This document shows, one piece after another, positions 59,395 through 64,000 of a stretch of DNA of 64,000 bases. Position numbers and translations under genes: made by a program. The notes beneath the pieces are model-generated. The model had not been told where the DNA came from and ran no database searches. It worked only from the letters and a program-made list of their open reading frames with translations. The stretch's first letter is position 1. Each line of letters starts with the position of its first letter. Origin of the DNA: JAFAXD01 sp963760435 (GTDB taxonomy: Bacteria; Pseudomonadota; Alphaproteobacteria; Rhizobiales; Xanthobacteraceae); contig CAVXDE010000037.1 in the NCBI GenBank assembly GCA_963760435.1, forward strand, positions 62,001-126,000, written 5' to 3'.

Positions 59395-59771
59395 CACCAG
59401 CGGCGATACCAGCGACGATAGCCCCAGAAGCGGCGATAGCCCCAGAAGCGACGGTAGCCGCGGAAATAGAACCGGCGGAACCAGGCGGTCTTGATCGGGC
59501 GCTGGTCGTCCGCAGCCGCCGCGTCGGGAGCCTGCCCGTCCTCGATGATGTCGTTCAGCGCCGGATTGGTCGACTTGATCTTGACGTCCGGCTTGTCGTC
59601 GCTGCGCGTCAGCGCGTCGGCGCGGTTTGCGCCGAGCAGGTAGGCGGCCCCGAAGCCCAGGCCCAAAAAGCTGAAGCGATTTACAAGACCGCGCCGGGAG
59701 AGCCCGTTCTCGTTGAGCTCCTTCTGGACGCGTTTGGCTTCCTGCTGCACTTTATCGAGTTCATCGGACAT
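59394..59771 (-). CDS. Candidate RiPP precursor with Tat leader and YRR-repeat core
   Basis: A 125-residue peptide from ATG 59771 (AGGAG about 10 nt upstream); a longer frame to 59843 is less likely. Residues 1-23 form a charged helix, 24-52 a twin-arginine signal (LSRRGLVNRF then a hydrophobic run and ANRADA), 53-92 a polar acidic linker. The C-terminal core, residues 97-125, contains five aromatic-Arg-Arg-aromatic units: FRRF at 98, YRRF at 106 and 112, YRRW at 118 and 122, with Gly at 105, 111 and 117. The DNA of the middle units is an 18-bp near-repeat. The core's aromatics next to Arg, and translational coupling to the maturase, make it the probable modified product. No homologue is recognised by name. 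Confidence 0.8.
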   Translation of the reverse strand: MSDELDKVQQEAKRVQKELNENGLSRRGLVNRFSFLGLGFGAAYLLGANRADALTRSDDKPDVKIKSTNPALNDIIEDGQAPDAAAADDQRPIKTAWFRRFYFRGYRRFWGYRRFWGYRRWYRRW

Positions 59772-60082
59772 TGAACGACTCCTGGCGTGCCGGTCATCCG
59801 TATCTGTGCCGCCCGCAGGATTATTGGCACGAGCCGCCGGCAAATTTCAAGGCTGTGAATTGCATACGAGCGGACGGTTGCGGACAGCGGTGCGGATGAG
59901 TCCTCATGTGGGTTGAGGCGCGTTCCTCAGGTGTCATTGCCCGCGAACGCGGGCGATCCAATAGCCCCGAATCCAAGCTCCCCCTCACGTATGTAACGTC
60001 GGCTGCGGCGCACTGGGGCGCGGAGGACGACATGAGAGAGGTCCGGTGTTCATCGCCGGCAACCCGTCAAAGTTGATGTGGA
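59772..60082. other. Intergenic region upstream of the candidate RiPP operon
   Basis: 311 bp between the 3' end of the phosphoesterase gene and the precursor start. It should hold the operon promoter. I see no convincing -35/-10 pair and no terminator. A short minus-strand frame (59821-60033) has no recognised product. Confidence 0.4.
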
Positions 60083-61133
60083 TCACCGCGCCGGCTCGAA
60101 GACGTCGGTGATGATCTTATCGTCGGTGATGCCAAGTCCGGCCGCATTGGGTTGCTGAGCGCCGGATTTCGGCAAGCCGTACATCGCCTCGATGGTGCGC
60201 AGGATGTTCACGTGGGTGATGCCACGGCCCTCCGGGTATATGCCGGGGCGGACATGCGCGCCGGCGAAGATGGTCACCACGCGATTGCGCAGATCGAGCA
60301 GAAGCTGCCCGAGCCGGCTCGGCGGCGGGTAGGTGGTGCCGGGATTGGCGAACGGCGTGGTCAAGCCGGCATAGCCGAACGTGTCGTCGTTCTCATCGAA
60401 GGTGACGATCAACAAACTGTTGTGAGTTCTTGGCCCATTGGTAATAGGCGTCGAGATGTTGCTTGAGCCAGTTGTCGCCGGTCGGAATGCTCTGCGCCGG
60501 CGCGCCGTTGTGCATGTCATTGAGCAGGTTGGGGATGACGAAGGCGACCGTGGGCAGCTTGTCGAAATCGGTGGGGAAGTCCGCGAACCGCAGGTTGGAT
60601 GAGGTCTCGACCGTGCTGCCGTTCGGCACATTGGCGAAGCTGATCCAGGGTACGTGCTTGCGCGCATAGATGCAGTCAACCTTGGCACAGTTCTCCGGAC
60701 CGATCACCCCGGAATAACCGATCTCCGGCAGGCTTTCCGAATAGCCTTTGAAGCTGAGGCCTTTTTTGATCAGCTGTTCACCGAGATTGCTCGCCGTTAA
60801 AGGATAGTCGGCGTGCGTTGCCTTGCTCGGCACCTGATCGAAGAAACCGACATCGTGGTTGCTGCCGGAGAACAGCCAGAAATAATTGCCCTCGCTGTAG
60901 TGCTCCTCGGCGAACATCTGATCGAACACGGCGCCTTCACCGGCGAGCTGGCGCAGATAAGGTGCGGCGGATTGATCGCCAAGAATCTGATCGAAGTCCT
61001 TGTTCTCCAACACGACGATGACAATGTGGTCATAGACCGGGAGCGGGGAAGGCGTGGGTCCGGGTTCAGCGGCGACAACGGCCGCAGACCAGAGCGCACT
61101 CCAAATAAAGACGAGCAATGCCAGACTGCGCAT
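60083..61133 (-). CDS. Exported phosphoesterase / acid phosphatase, frameshifted near 60425
   Basis: The N-terminal frame starts at ATG 61133 (AGGAG about 8 nt upstream) with a signal peptide (MRSLALLVFIWSALWSAAVVAA). It has YDHIVIVVLENKDFDQILG, the Glu-Asn metal motif of the AcpA/phospholipase C-like phosphoesterase family, and FAEEHYSEGNYFWLFSGSNHD. The frame is lost at AAGAACTCACAACAG. One base fewer gives A-K-T-H-N-S-L-L-I-V-T-F-D-E-N-D, the family's usual segment, and the second frame runs on to 60083 (NILRTIEAMYGLPKSG). The total is about 349 residues. It is periplasmic and hydrolyses phosphate esters; the break may be an error. Confidence 0.85.
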
Positions 61134-61159
61134 GTGCACTCCTATGCGAATCGCGCGAT

Positions 61160-61329
61160 CGCGCCTCATCAAGCCAACGGCGGCGGGTGACGAACTCGTC
61201 GCGGAAGTAGCCGAGATGCGCGAAGGGCCGCCGAACGAGGTCAGGCCGAGCTTGAGGAAATGCCGCGAACACCTCGGCGGTGCGACCGTGCGGCAACGTA
61301 CCGTCAACGTCGGCTCTATGATCCGACAT
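61160..61329 (-). pseudogene. Truncated chromate transporter (chrA) N-terminal fragment
   Basis: From ATG 61329 (good SD GGAGGG) the frame gives MSDHRADVDG...AEVFAAF. A neighbouring frame then gives FLKLGLTSFGGP and the original frame resumes with FAHLGYFRDEFVTRRRWLDEA. Together these match the start of ChrA, which continues for another 350 or more residues that are absent. Compensating indels and the loss of the rest show a dead gene. Confidence 0.7.
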
Positions 61330-61439
61330 GGCCCACCCTCCTGCGCCGAGCCAGCGCTAAGCGTAGTTGGGCGCGAGCGCAACCTGTTGTGTGGCCGTCC
61401 CGGCGTGCTAATTTCGCGCCGGGCGGCGCACGGCCTCAC

Positions 61440-61760
61440 AGGTGGGATGGCTTGGTGCGCTACGTGTCGCGGCAGCTGTCGCAGATCTCGCGCGCAATGC
61501 TCGAAGTATCGTCCGGCGACCTCGACGCCAAGATGCCGCCGGCTGGGCGCGATGAGCTGGGCGACATGGGGCGCGCGCTGCTGGTGTTCCGCGACAACGC
61601 GCGCGAGATCCGTGTCGCGCATGCGGAGGCCGATCGCGCGCGCGAACAGGCGGAGGCAGCCTCGCGCACCAAATCGACCTTCCTCGCCAACATGAGCCAC
61701 GAACTGCGCACGCCGCTCAATGCCATCATCGGCTACAGCGAAATCGGTTTACTTGAGTAG
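61440..61760 (+). pseudogene. Internal fragment of a sensor histidine kinase
   Basis: An open frame encodes WDGLVRYVSRQLSQISRAMLEVSSGDLDAKMPPAGRDELGDMGRALLVFRD, a HAMP domain, then a linker helix and FLANMSHELRTPLNAIIGYSEI, the H-box of a histidine kinase. It stops 3 residues later at 61760. The sensor part, the rest of the dimerisation domain and the ATPase are missing, so it cannot be functional. Confidence 0.75.
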
Positions 61761-61933
61761 CGTAGTTTTTAACAAAATTTTTAGCTCGGCACTCGCTACC
61801 ACCCGTTGCGTCGCCTGGAATACCTTATAACATGCCCACCGGCGGCTCGCCTGACCGAGCCGCTCCGGCTCGTGCCAATGCCCAAGATGGTGGGCAGGAT
61901 GTCGGCAAAAAATCATTGGGAGGAAATTGCACG

Positions 61934-63208
61934 ATGACCCTCGCATCCTCGAACATGCGCACCGAACAGGCGACCGCGTCTGAAGCAAGCCGCTGGGGGC
62001 AGCTCGTCTTCGGCATCATCTGCATGGTGATGATTGCCAACCTGCAGTACGGCTGGACCCTGTTCGTCAACCCGATCGATCAGAAATATCACTGGGGCGC
62101 GCCGGCCATTCAGGTCGCCTTCAGCGTTTTCATCGCAACCGAGACTTGGCTCGTTCCGGTCGAGGGATGGTTCGTCGACCGGTACGGTCCGCGCGTGGTC
62201 GCCGCATTCGGTGGCGTATTGGTTGCGATCGCCTGGGCCTTGAACTCGATCGCGAGTTCGTTGCCGATGCTCTACTTGGCAGCCACGATTTCCGGGATCG
62301 GCGCCGGGGCCGTCTACGGCACCTGCGTTGGTAATGCGCTCAAGTGGTTTCCGGATCGCCGTGGGCTCGCCGCCGGACTAACCGCTGCCGGGTTTGGCGC
62401 CGGCGCCGCGGCAACGGTCATCCCGATTCGGGAAGTGATCCTTGCCTATGGGTTCGAGTCGGCATTCCTCTGGTTCGGTGTTGGCCAGGGGCTGATCGTT
62501 CTCCTGTTCTCACAGTTCCTGAAGGCGCCTCTCCAAGGACAGCTGCCGCCCGCACCTCCCCGGCTCACACAAACCAAGCGCGACTACGCGCCCCAGGAAG
62601 TGGTGCGCTCGCCGATTTTCTGGGTGCTTTATGTGATGTTCGTGATGGTGTCGGCCAGCGGCTTGATGGCGACGGCGCAAATTGCTCCGATCGCCAAGGA
62701 CTTCAAGCTTGCCGACCAGGAAGTCACCATCCTCTTCATCACGGCGACGACGCTCAGCGCAGCACTGGTCATCGACAACATTCTCAACGGACTAGCCCGT
62801 CCGTTCTTTGGTTGGGTGTCGGACCATGTTGGCCGTGAAAACACCATGGCCGGCGTGTTTGCGTTAGGCGCTCTGGCCTATTGGGGCCTCGGCGCGTCGG
62901 GCGGCAATCCCTATATGTTCATCCTCACGGCCGGGTTCGTGTTCTTCACCTGGGGAGAAATTTTCAGCCTGTTCCCGTCCACTTGCACTGACAGCTTCGG
63001 ATCCAAATACGCGACTACCAATGCCGGGCTTCTCTATACGGCGAAGGGGACATCGGCCTGGGTGGTGCCGCTCGCCAGCGTGCTCAAGGGGTACACCGGC
63101 TCATGGCACGGCGTGTTCGTGGCAGCGACAATCATGAACCTCTTGGTTGCCGCAGCCGCGCTCTTCGTCCTCAAGCCGATGCGCAAGCGGGCGCTGGAGC
63201 GCCAATAG
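61934..63208 (+). CDS. OxlT-like MFS oxalate/formate antiporter family protein
   Basis: A 424-residue protein from ATG 61934 (GGGAGGA about 9 nt upstream). Twelve predicted helices, with NLQYGWTLFVNPI in the first helix, GAPAIQVAFSVFIATETWLVP, and AVYGTCVGNALKWFPDRRGLAAGLTAAGFGAGAA in the N-terminal half, as in the oxalate/formate antiporter family. It likely exchanges a carboxylate; oxalate is a guess by family. It is followed by a GntR/FCD regulator 94 bp downstream that may control it. No oxalate decarboxylase gene is visible in the window. Confidence 0.9.
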   Translation: MTLASSNMRTEQATASEASRWGQLVFGIICMVMIANLQYGWTLFVNPIDQKYHWGAPAIQVAFSVFIATETWLVPVEGWFVDRYGPRVVAAFGGVLVAIAWALNSIASSLPMLYLAATISGIGAGAVYGTCVGNALKWFPDRRGLAAGLTAAGFGAGAAATVIPIREVILAYGFESAFLWFGVGQGLIVLLFSQFLKAPLQGQLPPAPPRLTQTKRDYAPQEVVRSPIFWVLYVMFVMVSASGLMATAQIAPIAKDFKLADQEVTILFITATTLSAALVIDNILNGLARPFFGWVSDHVGRENTMAGVFALGALAYWGLGASGGNPYMFILTAGFVFFTWGEIFSLFPSTCTDSFGSKYATTNAGLLYTAKGTSAWVVPLASVLKGYTGSWHGVFVAATIMNLLVAAAALFVLKPMRKRALERQ

Positions 63209-63221
63209 CCCGTTTCCGTAC

Positions 63222-63253
63222 CTTCCGCAGGGCGATGGATCGCCTTGCGGAAG
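63222..63253 (+). terminator. Strong hairpin after the OxlT-like gene
   Basis: CTTCCGCAGGGCGA and TCGCCTTGCGGAAG pair over 14 bp with one G·T and a 4-nt loop. There is no T run, so it is an imperfect intrinsic terminator or a processing hairpin. It overlaps the -35 of the next promoter. Confidence 0.5.
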
Positions 63254-63274
63254 CGCTCTGGTATTTTGTATAAT
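63245..63274 (+). promoter_or_regulatory. Predicted promoter of the GntR regulator gene
   Basis: TTGCGG (63245-63250) and a perfect TATAAT (63269-63274) are 18 bp apart, 29 bp before the ATG. ATTTTGTATAATAACGG around the -10 is AT-rich and could also be the regulator's own binding site. Confidence 0.6.
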
Positions 63275-63302
63275 AACGGTTTGCAAACTGGTGAATGTGC
63301 CG

Positions 63303-64000
63303 ATGGATACTCCCGTCGCCGAAGACCGGACCGGCCACAGCAAAGCTCGCGTCGCGCTCGCGCCGCTCGCCGACACCTCGACCTTTGCCGAGCGCGCCTA
63401 CGTCGCGCTCAAGGACGTGATCCTCTCAATCGACGTCTACGAGGGACCCGGCGAGGTGCGCCTCGACGAACGTGCGCTGGCGCAAGATCTCGGTATCTCG
63501 CGCACGCCGGTGCGCGAGGCGATGGCGCAGCTCGAGCGCGAAGGTTTCGTGCGCTCGGTGCCGCGGCGCGGCATTTACGTCGTGCGCAAGACCAAGCAGG
63601 AGGTGATCGAACTGATCACGGCCTGGGCCGCGCTCGAGGGTATGGCGGCGCGATTGATTACCCAGCAAGCGAGTGATCAGGAGATCGGCCAGCTGCGGCA
63701 GATGTTCACCAAGTTCGAGAATGGGCAGCTGCACGCGAAGCTCGATGAGTACTCGCAGGTCAACATCGAGTTCCACCAGACCATCATCCGGATGAGTCAA
63801 AATCGGGTGCTGATCGACCTTGCGGAGAACCTGTTCGCCCACATGCGCATGATCCGGCGCAAGACCATCGGCGAGGACGATCGCGCCGATCGCTCGATCC
63901 GGGATCACATGAACATCATCCAGGCACTGGAACAGCGGGAAACGGACCGCGCTGAAGCTTTGGTGCGCGATCACGCGCTCGGGCTGGCGGACCATGTGCA
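63303..64000 (+). CDS. GntR-family transcriptional regulator with FCD domain, 3' end outside window
   Basis: From ATG 63303 the frame is open to the right edge (232 full codons). The N-terminal winged helix is at about residues 25-90 (ERAYVALKDVILS...DERALAQDLGISRTPVREAMAQLEREGFVRSVPRRGIYV). The FCD effector domain begins at about residue 100, with the metal/effector-binding His in EFHQTIIRMSQN and RSIRDHMNIIQAL. It should repress or activate a carboxylate-transport or catabolic gene; the OxlT-like transporter just upstream is the obvious candidate. Only the last few residues appear to be missing. Confidence 0.92.
   Translation, partial: MDTPVAEDRTGHSKARVALAPLADTSTFAERAYVALKDVILSIDVYEGPGEVRLDERALAQDLGISRTPVREAMAQLEREGFVRSVPRRGIYVVRKTKQEVIELITAWAALEGMAARLITQQASDQEIGQLRQMFTKFENGQLHAKLDEYSQVNIEFHQTIIRMSQNRVLIDLAENLFAHMRMIRRKTIGEDDRADRSIRDHMNIIQALEQRETDRAEALVRDHALGLADHV

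Overview
The window is high-GC, dense chromosomal DNA from an alphaproteobacterium, most likely order Hyphomicrobiales (Rhizobiales) near the Bradyrhizobium/Rhodopseudomonas/Xanthobacteraceae group. The basis is the 16S sequence type, an rRNA operon with tRNA-Ile and tRNA-Ala in the spacer, a long hairpin intervening sequence in helix 9 of the 23S gene, a DUF2865 protein, GntR/FCD and ECF regulators, Bug-type binding proteins, and several families of palindromic intergenic repeats. The species cannot be named from the sequence alone.

Layout. 1-6.8 kb: exported alpha/beta hydrolase (cut by the left edge), an intergenic minisatellite, a peptide-type ABC binding protein facing two ABC permeases, a polysaccharide deacetylase and an ECF sigma factor. 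7-14.4 kb: HTH-like protein, class A penicillin-binding protein, exported unknown protein and amidohydrolase (the last three each broken by one extra base), then UDP-glucose dehydrogenase. 14.6-18.5 kb: polA and a secreted trypsin-like protease. 18.5-25.6 kb: a six-gene catabolic operon (CoA transferase, acyl-CoA dehydrogenase, enoyl-CoA hydratase, AtuA-like protein, Bug binding protein, ketopantoate-reductase-like protein) that looks like uptake and CoA-dependent breakdown of an organic acid. 25.7-40.7 kb: HtrA protease, orphan form-II CoxL-type oxidoreductase, stress protein, cytochrome b561, thioesterase, glycosyltransferase, ArsB/NhaD transporter, DUF2865, MOSC, ClpB and an M23 peptidase. 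41.0-47.0 kb: a complete rRNA operon with promoter, leader and terminator. 47.2-55.5 kb: monooxygenase-fold protein, Bug protein, Tat-type amidohydrolase, CHAD protein, initiator tRNA, a VapC toxin scar, a divergent patatin and Tex.

55.7-60 kb is the most unusual part. A long array of 37-38 bp repeats precedes an intact vapBC toxin-antitoxin pair. Beyond that, on the minus strand, lies a compact three-gene operon: a 125-residue Tat-leader peptide ending in five aromatic-Arg-Arg-aromatic motifs, an overlapping radical SAM/SPASM maturase, and a nitrilase-fold protein whose catalytic Cys is replaced by Ser. I interpret this as a candidate RiPP (ribosomally made, post-translationally modified peptide) system. 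60-64 kb: a frameshifted phosphoesterase, fragments of a chromate transporter and a histidine kinase, an OxlT-like transporter and a GntR regulator cut by the right edge.

Four full-length genes contain one extra base each. Three of these sit at GAACTC, where removing one A would give GACTC, a GANTC (CcrM) site. This points to base-calling error as a possible cause rather than four independent gene losses.
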